Of a DNA stretch of 8,151 nt, positions 1-6,543 are shown one piece after another (within the stretch, counting starts at the first letter, position 1; each line of letters opens with the position of its first letter). Both the position numbers and the translations under genes were made by a program. The stretch spans positions 1 through 8,151 of the forward strand of contig CAJUIQ010000043.1 in assembly GCA_910586545.1 (NCBI GenBank), written 5' to 3'. The notes beneath the pieces were generated by a model that did not search any database, was not told where the DNA came from, and saw only the letters and a list, made by a program, of their open reading frames with translations. This stretch comes from an uncultured Eubacteriales bacterium (GTDB lineage Bacteria; Bacillota; Clostridia; Oscillospirales; CAG-272).

Positions 1-131
1 AGTGTATATTTCTCATTTTCCGTGATTTTCAGTTTTCTCGCCATATTCCAGGTCATATCGCCATAGGCATATTTCCCTTCTGCGATTTCTTCATCTATAA
101 AATTGTGAATAAAGTTACTGCTTTCTTCCAT
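1..131 (-). CDS. Partial reading frame with a glutaminyl-tRNA synthetase-like N-terminus
   Basis: A frame opens with ATG at 131 and stays open for 43 codons to the left edge, so the product is cut off. It starts 23 nt after the gltX stop. Only a weak ribosome-binding site (AGACGAG-like, about 11 nt upstream) is visible. The first 20 or so residues (MEESSNFIHNFIDEEIAEGK) resemble the start of bacterial glutaminyl-tRNA synthetase, which usually reads SNFI..IIDEDL..GK. In that family the RFPPEPNGYLHIGHAKS signature follows within about 10 residues. Here the frame continues YAYGDMTWNMARKLKITENE with no HIGH-type motif. It may be a remnant or rearranged glnS, or an unrelated small protein with a chance match. 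Position directly after gltX fits a translation-related gene. Function is not assigned. Confidence 0.4.
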   Translation of the reverse strand, partial: MEESSNFIHNFIDEEIAEGKYAYGDMTWNMARKLKITENEKYT

Positions 132-154
132 ACAGCAAAATCTCGTCTTTCTAT

Positions 155-1828
155 TTAAGATAGGAGTGTATCAATCGTCTTTTGTATCCGTGTAAGGGTT
201 TGTTCTTTACCTAAAATCTGCATAACTGCAAACAAATCTGGTGCATTCATCTTTCCGGTGACTGCTACCCGCAAGAACATACTAACGTCTCCGATGTGTC
301 CCTTAAATTGGTCTGGAGTTGCTTTATACGCTTTCATATCCGGTGCAAATCCCAAGGAAGCCGCTATAGCCTTTACTTTGTCAAACCAGATTTGCTGATC
401 ATCTGCCGGATCGTAGACAGCTGCAAACGCGTCCAATGCGGCTTTGATATCCGTTTGGCTAAAGGTATCCGGATAGGCAGGCGGAACTTCATAAAGGGGA
501 TCAAAGAAAAATCCCATATATTCCTTTGCGTCTGCCCAAGTGGTGAGATCCTTGCGGGGTTTGTTCCCGCCTCTCCCGATGGAAAATGCTGCCGCAGCTA
601 TATCTGGCTGTGCCGCAAGCAATGCGGCAAAATCTGGGTCATATACCTTAGCCCATGCAAGAACACCATCATAAACCTGTTTTTCCGTCATGCGGGAGAT
701 CACATTTTTGGAAACGTCATTCAGCTTGTCAAAGTCGAAGAGTGCACCGGAAATGCTCATTTTCTTTATAGAAAAAGGAAATGCTTCCCAGGGCTTGTCC
801 GGATTGCTCCGCCGCCATTCTTCAAAATTGGAATTGAGCAGAGTAAATACATATTCAATTACAGAAAGCTGTGGATATCCCATTGCTTTATAGTCGGAGA
901 GTGCCGCGCCTTTGTCTCGTTTGGACAGCTTCTTTTTGGAGGTGCCATCCATACGCATCAACTGTGCGATATGCAGATATTTCGGCGGCTTAAATCCCAA
1001 ATATCGAAATAGCTGGAGATGCTTAGGTAAGCTGGGGAGCCATTCTTCTCCCCGCACAACCACCGTTGTGCGCATCAGGTGATCGTCTACAGCATGGGCA
1101 AAATGATATGTGGGAATTCCATCAGATTTTAAAAGGACAAAATCCTCATCGTTTTCTGGAAATTCAACCTTCCCTTTAACCAGATCTGTGAAAAATACCT
1201 TTTTTTCTCCATCCCCATCTGCACGGATATATAAAACGAAAGGGCGACCAGAGGATACTGCGGCTTCTGCCGTGTCTATCCAAGCAGTTCTACGCGCAGC
1301 CTGCGCATCTTTGGCAGCCTGCGCCTGCGCAGCCCAATCTTTATTTTTATTCTCTTCTTTTTTGTTGGTCTGCCGCAGCGCGGACAGTTCTTCATCTGTT
1401 GGAAAATAAGGATAAGCAAGCCCCTCCTGCACCAGTTTCTTTGCAAAAACATGATACAAATTTTTTCGCTGGCTCTGCCAATAGGGACCATATATACCGG
1501 ACTCGCCTGTAGCATTGGGCCCTTCATCAAATTGTATACCATAATAGGACAGTGTATCAATCAAATCCTGCTCCGCCCCTGGAACATAACGAAGACTGTC
1601 CGTATCCTCAATACGCAGATAAAATGTTCCTCCGCTTTGGTGTGCCAATCGCTCAGATACAAATGCAGGAAACAAAGTGCCGAAATGGACAAAGCCGGTA
1701 GGTGAAGGAGCTACGCGGGTGACTTTTGCTCCTTCAGGCAGAATACGTGCCGGATACAGGGCCTCTGCTTCTTCTACGGTCATAGTTACATCTGGAAACA
1801 GAAGCGCGGCAAGCTCAAATGCATTCAT
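155..1828 (-). CDS. gltX: Glutamyl-tRNA synthetase (glutamate--tRNA ligase)
   Basis: This cytoplasmic class I aminoacyl-tRNA synthetase charges tRNA-Glu with glutamate using ATP. The 557-residue protein has the HIGH-motif region at residues 40-51 (APSPTGFVHFGT, the HIGH variant being HFGT). LRIEDTD follows at 71-77, and the KMSKS loop appears as KLSKR at 300-304 within SKKKLSKRDKG. The C-terminal half is the helical anticodon-binding region. Most GluRS begin almost directly at the HIGH region; this one has about 39 extra N-terminal residues, which as I recall is normal for a longer clostridial subgroup. Residues 152-182 are an unusual Lys/Glu/Ala/Gln-rich stretch. The Cys-containing zinc site of some GluRS is not evident near residue 140 (YPYFPTDEE). 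The start at 1828 lies 26 nt after the hydrolase stop. An AAAGG sits about 12 nt upstream, a long spacing, inside a 5-bp hairpin. Discrimination between tRNA-Glu and tRNA-Gln cannot be judged from the sequence. Confidence 0.95.
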   Translation of the reverse strand: MNAFELAALLFPDVTMTVEEAEALYPARILPEGAKVTRVAPSPTGFVHFGTLFPAFVSERLAHQSGGTFYLRIEDTDSLRYVPGAEQDLIDTLSYYGIQFDEGPNATGESGIYGPYWQSQRKNLYHVFAKKLVQEGLAYPYFPTDEELSALRQTNKKEENKNKDWAAQAQAAKDAQAARRTAWIDTAEAAVSSGRPFVLYIRADGDGEKKVFFTDLVKGKVEFPENDEDFVLLKSDGIPTYHFAHAVDDHLMRTTVVVRGEEWLPSLPKHLQLFRYLGFKPPKYLHIAQLMRMDGTSKKKLSKRDKGAALSDYKAMGYPQLSVIEYVFTLLNSNFEEWRRSNPDKPWEAFPFSIKKMSISGALFDFDKLNDVSKNVISRMTEKQVYDGVLAWAKVYDPDFAALLAAQPDIAAAAFSIGRGGNKPRKDLTTWADAKEYMGFFFDPLYEVPPAYPDTFSQTDIKAALDAFAAVYDPADDQQIWFDKVKAIAASLGFAPDMKAYKATPDQFKGHIGDVSMFLRVAVTGKMNAPDLFAVMQILGKEQTLTRIQKTIDTLLS

Positions 1829-1854
1829 AGTATATATGTGCCTTTCTGTAAAGG

Positions 1855-2505
1855 TTAAATAGTTTTGAGATAAGGATTATATGTCCGTTGTTTTTGCAGC
1901 GTTGTTATAGATCCGTGTCCTGGATAAATGGTATAGTCTTCCTGGAGGGCTGCGATGGTTTGCAAGCTTTTTTGCAGTTGCTCCATACTACCGCCATAGA
2001 GGTCTGTGCGACCGATATCCTGATCAAACAAAGTATCTCCGGTAAACATAATGTTTTCTATGATATAGCATACACTTCCCTGTGTATGGCCGGGTGTTGA
2101 CATTACGCAGATAGTACTGCTTCCCAAAGGGAGACTTTCCCCATCTTGAAGAAGGCGATCTGCCGGCTGCATTGTCAAGTCACGACGGAAAAGAGGTTTA
2201 TATGCGTTATGTTCCGCATTTGTCAAAAAACTTTCATCCCCTTCATGGATCAATACAGGCGCACCAGTAGCTTCCTTCAAAGCATCTACAGACAAGATGT
2301 GATCAAAATGTCCATGGGTAAGGAGGATATATTGCAGATTTTTTTCGTCAAGATTTCTTTGGCGAATGCTTTGCAAAATTTGCTTGATATTAGGGGAAGG
2401 GTCAATAACGGCAAAGGCGCCGCTGGACTCCTCCAAAAGAAGCCAGCAGTTGGATTCATATCCCACAGAAGGAATTTTTATAATTTTTATCATATACGCA
2501 ACCAT
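1855..2505 (-). CDS. Metallo-beta-lactamase-fold hydrolase (glyoxalase II-like)
   Basis: This is a 216-residue cytoplasmic hydrolase of the glyoxalase II/YcbL-like branch of the metallo-beta-lactamase superfamily, most likely a binuclear metal (Zn or Fe) thioesterase-type enzyme. The metal ligands are all visible: THGHFDH at residues 63-69 (H64, H66, D68, H69), H140 in STPGHTQGS, D157 in FTGDTLF, and H197 in YPGHGS. GRTDL at 165-169 is also typical of this branch. Length fits single-domain members (about 200-215 residues). Stand-alone glyoxalase II has an extra C-terminal substrate domain that is missing here, so the true substrate is unknown. The start is uncertain: ATG at 2505 gives MVAYMIKII, while ATG at 2493 gives MIKIIKIPS, closer to typical family starts. 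Neither has a clear Shine-Dalgarno. It is the first gene after a strong promoter and lies 26 nt before gltX, so the two are probably co-transcribed. Confidence 0.9.
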   Translation of the reverse strand: MVAYMIKIIKIPSVGYESNCWLLLEESSGAFAVIDPSPNIKQILQSIRQRNLDEKNLQYILLTHGHFDHILSVDALKEATGAPVLIHEGDESFLTNAEHNAYKPLFRRDLTMQPADRLLQDGESLPLGSSTICVMSTPGHTQGSVCYIIENIMFTGDTLFDQDIGRTDLYGGSMEQLQKSLQTIAALQEDYTIYPGHGSITTLQKQRTYNPYLKTI

Positions 2506-2532
2506 TCATAAGTTTCAATAAGGTTTTCAATT

Positions 2533-2561
2533 AGTATAACAGATATTTTCCAGTCTGTCCA
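2533..2561 (-). promoter_or_regulatory. Sigma-A promoter for the hydrolase-gltX unit
   Basis: Read leftward, a -35 box TGGACA (2561-2556) and a -10 box TATACT (2538-2533) are separated by exactly 17 bp. The -10 is preceded by TGT, giving an extended -10. The start of transcription would fall near 2526, about 20 nt before the upstream ATG. This follows consensus matching only. Confidence 0.75.
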
Positions 2562-2562
2562 T

Positions 2563-2582
2563 AAAAAAGTATACACTTTTTT
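2563..2582. repeat. Short perfect inverted repeat next to the promoter
   Basis: Arms AAAAAAGT and ACTTTTTT (8 bp each) flank a 4-bp centre (ATAC). The repeat lies 1 bp upstream of the leftward -35 box and between the two divergent transcription units. It could be a repressor or activator site, or the A/T tracts could act as an UP-like element. A/T-rich arms make a chance repeat quite possible. Confidence 0.4.
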
Positions 2583-2600
2583 CCAGAAAATAACCTTTTT

Positions 2601-2630
2601 TTGAAAAAATCATATACTGATAAATATAAA
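2601..2630 (+). promoter_or_regulatory. Candidate promoter for yunB
   Basis: TTGAAA (2601-2606) and TATAAA (2625-2630) are 18 bp apart and would suit sigma-A, starting near 2637. The overlapping CATATACT (2611-2618) resembles a sigma-E -10 element (CATACAnT-like). Its matching -35 is poor: AAATAAC-like at 2588-2594 with 16 bp spacing. As I recall, B. subtilis yunB is transcribed in the mother cell under sigma-E, so the second reading has biological appeal. The sequence does not settle which is used. Confidence 0.4.
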
Positions 2631-2653
2631 AACCTAGAAAAGTAGGTGCATTT

Positions 2654-3286
2654 GTGAAAACACATAGAAAGTCTAAATGGATATATGTATTACTTATAGG
2701 ATTGCTGCTTTTAAGCATAAGTTACTATTTACTTGACACCGCTTTGTTTGCTTCTATGGGACCTCTTGCAAAAAATAAAGCGGTGTCATCCGCCACGGCA
2801 ACCATCGAAAATACTGTATATGCTGCAGTCGCCGAAAAAAATACGGAAAGTCTTACCGAAATATTACGTGATTCAGACGGCAAAATTCTTTCTATGGCCA
2901 CCAATATCAAAGAACTAGCTGGATTTCGTGCAGAGGTGACAGAGCTGCTAACGGAAAAAATGGAGGATTTTCGTGTACAACTGCAAATCCCTATTGGGTC
3001 CGTACTGGGCGGCGGTATTTTTTCCGGTAGAGGCATTCCTTTAAAACTGCATGTAATTGGTGCGGGCGGACTTTTAGTGGATACGGAAAGCCTATTTGAA
3101 TCGGCAGGTTTCAATCAGACTTGTCACAGAGTTTATGTGACGGTTTCCATGGATCTCACAATATTATATCATGGACACACGGAATCGGTAACTGTTTCTA
3201 CAAAGGTTCTGGCAAGCGAAACCGTCATTGTAGGCGAAGTACCATCAGCATATTTTGGCGCTTATCAAAAAGAGGCGGATTCATAA
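2654..3286 (+). CDS. yunB: Sporulation protein YunB
   Basis: This 210-residue protein matches the YunB family, membrane-anchored proteins made during endospore formation whose molecular role is not known. The N-terminus has basic residues (KTHRKSK) and one hydrophobic segment at about 9-30, predicting a single-pass anchor with the rest outside the cytoplasm. The family core is recognisable: IPIGSVLGG at 112-120, FSGRGIPLKL at 123-132, the ESAGFNQTCHR region at 149-159 (family form INQTRH), and a closing SETVIVGEVPSAY at 188-200. The start is GTG at 2654, chosen because AGGTG (2644-2648) lies 5 nt upstream and the basic-plus-hydrophobic start follows at once. It is a single-gene unit, divergent from the hydrolase-gltX operon and convergent with galM. 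Presence of yunB supports a spore-forming ancestry. Confidence 0.88.
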   Translation: MKTHRKSKWIYVLLIGLLLLSISYYLLDTALFASMGPLAKNKAVSSATATIENTVYAAVAEKNTESLTEILRDSDGKILSMATNIKELAGFRAEVTELLTEKMEDFRVQLQIPIGSVLGGGIFSGRGIPLKLHVIGAGGLLVDTESLFESAGFNQTCHRVYVTVSMDLTILYHGHTESVTVSTKVLASETVIVGEVPSAYFGAYQKEADS

Positions 3287-3302
3287 AATCCGCCTCTTTT
3301 TT
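3267..3302. terminator. Bidirectional intrinsic terminator between yunB and galM
   Basis: An 11-bp perfect stem (AGAGGCGGATT at 3271-3281 with AATCCGCCTCT at 3287-3297) closes a 5-nt loop (CATAA). A T-run follows on the + strand (to 3302) and an A-run precedes it (from 3267), so both convergent transcripts get a stem plus U-tract. The yunB stop codon TAA (3284-3286) ends in the loop, and the galM stop (3303-3301) overlaps the T-run. There is almost no spare sequence between the genes. Confidence 0.9.
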
Positions 3303-4359
3303 AAACATCCGTTTCAAATTGGAAAATAGTTGTATAGTCGTAATGCTCTTCTGGGGAAAGCGTAGTATCTGTAAAGTTCGGATGATGGACTGCGTCTGGC
3401 ATTTTTTGCGTTTCAAAGCAAACGGCGCCGCGCCGCACCTGTTTTATACCGCCCTTGAATGGAACGTCGTCCGGATTCAGCATATTGGCTGTATAGATGC
3501 CGATACAGGGTTGGTTGGTAAGCACCTGCATTTTGATGCCGGACATTTTAGAATATAGACTGGCACGCAGACGCATCTGGCCGTCGTAGTTGTTAAAAAT
3601 AAAGTTGTTGTCGTATCCACCCGCTTGCTTTTCCATATCCGGATCGCTGTCAAAGTCTTTGCCGATTGCTTTAGGTTTAGTGAAATCGTAGGGTGTTCCT
3701 TGCACTGGCAGAATTTTGCCGGTTGGAATGATATTTGCATCGTGTTCGTTTATGGTATCTGCATCAATCCATAGAATCTGCTCTGCAATACTGCCCGCCT
3801 CATATCCATTCAGATTAAAATAGGCGTGATTAGTCATGTTGATAAGTGTCGTTTTATCTGTGTATGCTTCGTAACGAATAGAAAGGCCGCCTGCAGAAGT
3901 AAGCTGATAAGTTACTGTAACAACCAGGGTACCAGGATATCCTTCCTCCATGTCGGGGCTGACATATGTAAGAATGAGGGAAGGTTCCTCTCCATCAATA
4001 GGCTTGGCACCCCATACCCTTCGATTAAATCCGATTTTGCCGCCGTGGGCGGAGAAATCACCGAAATTAGGGCAGAGCGTATATGTTTTCTCGTCCAGTT
4101 GAAAAGACGCGCCGCTGATTCGATTGGTTACCCGTCCAATCAGCGCGCCTTGATAACCGTCTGCCTGCAGGTATCCGTCCAAATTGTCAAATCCGCAGAC
4201 TACGTCCCGACGTACACCGCTTTTATCCTTTACCCAAAGATTGATGATAATTCCGCCAAAATTGGTAATTTTGGCAGATACACCAGAGGCATTTTCCAAT
4301 GTATATGCATATACTTCACTGCCTTGGGGTGATTTTCCAAAGGGTTCTTTTGTAATCAT
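3301..4359 (-). CDS. galM: Aldose 1-epimerase (galactose mutarotase)
   Basis: This cytoplasmic enzyme interconverts the alpha and beta anomers of galactose and other aldoses and usually feeds the Leloir pathway. Numbered from ATG 4359 (352 residues, normal for the family), the active-site positions are present: R76 in GRVTNR, H105 in SAHGG, H178 in TNHAYFNLNG, D250 in GGYDNNF, and the catalytic base E316 in VCFETQKMPD. An in-frame ATG at 4368 would add three residues. However, the GAGGAG ribosome-binding site (4375-4370) would then be only 1 nt away, whereas it is 10 nt from ATG 4359, and MITKEPFGK matches typical GalM starts. It is the last gene of the nucleotidyltransferase-galE-galM cluster, 63 nt after galE, and ends at the shared terminator. 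Specificity for galactose over other sugars is inferred from the galE neighbour. Confidence 0.93.
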   Translation of the reverse strand: MITKEPFGKSPQGSEVYAYTLENASGVSAKITNFGGIIINLWVKDKSGVRRDVVCGFDNLDGYLQADGYQGALIGRVTNRISGASFQLDEKTYTLCPNFGDFSAHGGKIGFNRRVWGAKPIDGEEPSLILTYVSPDMEEGYPGTLVVTVTYQLTSAGGLSIRYEAYTDKTTLINMTNHAYFNLNGYEAGSIAEQILWIDADTINEHDANIIPTGKILPVQGTPYDFTKPKAIGKDFDSDPDMEKQAGGYDNNFIFNNYDGQMRLRASLYSKMSGIKMQVLTNQPCIGIYTANMLNPDDVPFKGGIKQVRRGAVCFETQKMPDAVHHPNFTDTTLSPEEHYDYTTIFQFETDV

Positions 4360-4386
4360 AAATTTCATACTCCTCTATAGTATAAC

Positions 4387-4415
4387 TTGCGGGACGCCTA
4401 TCTGACGCCCCGCAA
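4387..4415. repeat. Inverted repeat (hairpin) between galE and galM
   Basis: On the + strand TTGCGGGACG (4387-4396) can pair with CGCCCCGCAA (4406-4415) over about 10 bp with one mismatch on DNA, which becomes a G-U wobble in the leftward mRNA. The loop is 9 nt. No T-run follows in either direction, so it is not a normal intrinsic terminator. It begins 7 nt after the galE stop and may stabilise the upstream mRNA end or tune galM expression. Confidence 0.65.
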
Positions 4416-4422
4416 TGTAGTC

Positions 4423-5442
4423 TTATTCGTCCGGATATCCGTCCGGGTTCATTTCCTGCCACCGAGCAAGATCTGTACACATTTCTTCAATTCCCCGCTG
4501 CGCTTTCCATCCAAGTTCCTGGAGCGCTTTCTTTGGGCTGGCATAACATTCTCCAATATCACCGGCGCGGCGCGGTCCGATTTTATAAGGAACCTTTTTT
4601 CCGCTGGCCTTTTCATAAGCCCGAACAATTTCCAAAACGGAATAGCCATTTCCGGTACCAACATTAAACGTGCCAACGCCTTTATTGGCTTTCGTCCAAT
4701 CTAACGCTTTTAAGTGTGCGAGAGACAAATCTACCACATGAATATAATCTCGCACGCCGGTTCCATCCGGGGTATCATAGTCGTTGCCGTGTACTGTGAG
4801 GCATTCCAATTTACCAGCTCCAACTCTGGAAACATACGGCAAAAGGTTGTTGGGGATCCCCTGCGGATCTTCTCCGATCAGACCGCTTTCGTGGGCGCCA
4901 ATAGGATTGAAATAACGTAGATTGACCACGCTCATATCTGAATCGGATATTGTAATATCGGTGAGAATCTGCTCGATCATCCATTTGGTCCATCCGTATG
5001 GATTTGTGCAGATGCCCTTAGGACACTGCTCTGTAATCGGAATTTCAGCGGGAGAACCATAAACAGTAGCAGATGAAGAAAATACGATACGTTTTACTGC
5101 ATATTTACGCATCAAGCTGCAAAGATGCAGTGTTCCCGTTAGATTATTATGATAGTATTCCAGTGGCTTTTCAACAGATTCGCCCACTGCCTTGAGACCT
5201 GCAAAATGGATTACAGAATCAATATCATTTTCCTGAAAAACCTTTTCCGTTGCAGCATAATCCAGCAGATCCGCCTCATAAAATTTCGGCAGCACGCCTG
5301 TAATTTTCTCAATACGCTGGAGCACGCATCGTTTGCTGTTTGACAGATTGTCCAGAATTACCACTTCTCTGCCGTCTTTAATCAGTTCCACGACAGTATG
5401 GGATCCAATAAAGCCTGTTCCGCCTGTAATTAAAATAGCCAT
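4423..5442 (-). CDS. galE: UDP-glucose 4-epimerase
   Basis: This NAD-dependent cytoplasmic enzyme interconverts UDP-glucose and UDP-galactose, and in some relatives the N-acetyl forms. It belongs to the extended short-chain dehydrogenase family. From ATG 5442 the protein has 339 residues, matching E. coli GalE (338). The Rossmann motif GGTGFIG is at 7-13 and D31 would contact the adenosine ribose. The catalytic S124 (SSSATVYG), Y149 and K153 (YGWTK) fall at the same numbers as in E. coli. The substrate-side DGTGVRDYIHVVDL is at 226-239. An upstream in-frame ATG at 5472 would overlap the preceding gene and adds ten non-family residues; AAAGGAAA sits 8 nt before ATG 5442, so that start is chosen. 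It lies 20 nt after the nucleotidyltransferase stop and is likely co-transcribed with it. Confidence 0.96.
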   Translation of the reverse strand: MAILITGGTGFIGSHTVVELIKDGREVVILDNLSNSKRCVLQRIEKITGVLPKFYEADLLDYAATEKVFQENDIDSVIHFAGLKAVGESVEKPLEYYHNNLTGTLHLCSLMRKYAVKRIVFSSSATVYGSPAEIPITEQCPKGICTNPYGWTKWMIEQILTDITISDSDMSVVNLRYFNPIGAHESGLIGEDPQGIPNNLLPYVSRVGAGKLECLTVHGNDYDTPDGTGVRDYIHVVDLSLAHLKALDWTKANKGVGTFNVGTGNGYSVLEIVRAYEKASGKKVPYKIGPRRAGDIGECYASPKKALQELGWKAQRGIEEMCTDLARWQEMNPDGYPDE

Positions 5443-5462
5443 AGCATTCGTTTCCTTTCGCT

Positions 5463-6368
5463 TTATTTCCAAAGCCCCTTGGGATAAGTTCCGTTTTCGA
5501 TCATTGTATGCAGCTGTTCTACAACGCCCGGCTTGTCGTCAGCATAGGTAACGCCGTACCATTTGGCTGAGGTCTCGATCACTTTCACAGTACAAAAGCC
5601 GTCATTTTTCATCTGGCCGACAACATTTGGCAAAAAGCACTCGCCTTTTAAAGGGTCTCTATCAGGATCATTCAAAAATTCCTGAAAATACTTCTTTGCG
5701 CCGGCAAATACGGAAGGTGTAAAACACCAGAAATTCATAGAGACAACAGTATCCGCAGGAAGCTCGATTGTCGCTCCCTTTTCGTCTTCGAAACGGCCGC
5801 CTTCTGAAGTTTTATAAATCTTCGTGCGTTCTACAATTTCAGAAAGATATCCGTTTTCTGTTACACATACACCCCTGGCCACACTGCCGTTGTCCGTCAA
5901 TGTGTTACCAAGTCGGTAGCCAACCATAGCGTACGTGTTTTCAGTACCCGCGGCGGCATCCTTTAAAAACGCCGCTGCTTTGTTGTAGGCATCTCTGCCG
6001 TAAAAATCATCTGCGTTAATTACTGCAAAGACATCGTTCCCAACGACATCTTCTGCGCACAGAATTGCCTGGGCAGTTCCCCAAGGCTTACTCCGTTCCG
6101 GAAGAATTTTATCAGCGGGCACAAGATGATCCATACTTTGGAAAGCATATTCCACTTTCACTTTGCCTTCCAGACGAACGCCAATGGTTTCCCGGAAATC
6201 CTCATAATTTTCTTCTTTTATAATAAACACTACCCGGTCGAACCCGGCTTGTAGTGCGTCAAACACGGAAAAGTCAATAATAAACTCACCGTCTTCTGTA
6301 AAAGGATCGATCTGTTTAAGTCCACCGTAACGAGAACCCATTCCGGCAGCCAAGACAAGCAATGTCAT
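5463..6368 (-). CDS. Sugar-phosphate nucleotidyltransferase (GMGSRYGG type)
   Basis: This is a 301-residue cytoplasmic enzyme of the NTP-transferase (GT-A-like) fold, which joins a sugar 1-phosphate to a nucleotide and releases pyrophosphate. The nucleotide-binding signature LAAGMGSRYGGLKQ is at 6-19. PWGTAQAILCA at 96-106 matches the base-binding loop, and INADDFYG at 118-125 supplies the metal-binding aspartate. MNFWCF is at 211-216, and WYGVTYADD at 270-278 near the end is characteristic of this subgroup. It is not a classical GalU, whose signature is G.GTR.LP.TK. The next gene is galE, so a UDP-glucose or UDP-galactose forming activity is the likeliest inference; the substrate cannot be read from sequence. 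GGAGG lies 8 nt before the ATG, and a sigma-A promoter lies upstream. It is the first gene of the cluster. Confidence 0.88.
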   Translation of the reverse strand: MTLLVLAAGMGSRYGGLKQIDPFTEDGEFIIDFSVFDALQAGFDRVVFIIKEENYEDFRETIGVRLEGKVKVEYAFQSMDHLVPADKILPERSKPWGTAQAILCAEDVVGNDVFAVINADDFYGRDAYNKAAAFLKDAAAGTENTYAMVGYRLGNTLTDNGSVARGVCVTENGYLSEIVERTKIYKTSEGGRFEDEKGATIELPADTVVSMNFWCFTPSVFAGAKKYFQEFLNDPDRDPLKGECFLPNVVGQMKNDGFCTVKVIETSAKWYGVTYADDKPGVVEQLHTMIENGTYPKGLWK

Positions 6369-6435
6369 TTTGAAACCTCCAATTTTGCCAATAAATATGG
6401 CGTTACAATTTTTATATCCGTTTATAACCTTTTAT

Positions 6436-6464
6436 ATTCTAGTATATTTTACCCAGAATTTCAA
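6436..6464 (-). promoter_or_regulatory. Sigma-A promoter for the nucleotidyltransferase-galE-galM cluster
   Basis: Read leftward, TTGAAA (6464-6459) and TAGAAT (6441-6436) are 17 bp apart. Transcription would start near 6429, leaving a leader of about 60 nt that ends in a good GGAGG ribosome-binding site. I see no terminator-type hairpin or known riboswitch in that leader. Confidence 0.65.
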
Positions 6465-6514
6465 TACATTTCCACATGTTTACATATTATTCACATTATT
6501 TTTTTCTTTCAGTA

Positions 6515-6543
6515 TTGACGGAATACGCACTTTTTGCTATTAT
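6515..6543 (+). promoter_or_regulatory. Sigma-A promoter for the Crp/Fnr regulator gene
   Basis: TTGACG (6515-6520) and TATTAT (6538-6543) are 17 bp apart, each one base off consensus. The start would be near 6550, about 37 nt before the ATG. The -10 box runs into the left arm of the palindrome at 6540-6573. Confidence 0.75.

Noticed and set aside
296..1012. Long + strand open frame (238 codons) opposite gltX
   Set aside because: It is antisense to a clear gltX, its translation is Cys/Ile-rich with no recognisable domain, and no ribosome-binding site or promoter supports it.
1841..1854. 5-bp hairpin (CCTTT/AAAGG) before gltX as a riboswitch or T-box remnant
   Set aside because: Only 14 nt, no T-box or specifier-loop sequence, and the whole intergenic gap is 26 nt.
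3826..4332. + strand open frame opposite galM
   Set aside because: It lies entirely within galM, whose active-site residues are intact, and its product has no recognisable features.
4381..4386. TATACT (leftward) just upstream of galM as a -10 box
   Set aside because: No -35-like hexamer lies at 16-18 bp; the upstream sequence is the GC-rich hairpin. galM is better explained by read-through from galE.
4387..4415. galE-galM hairpin as a terminator
   Set aside because: No U-tract follows on either strand.
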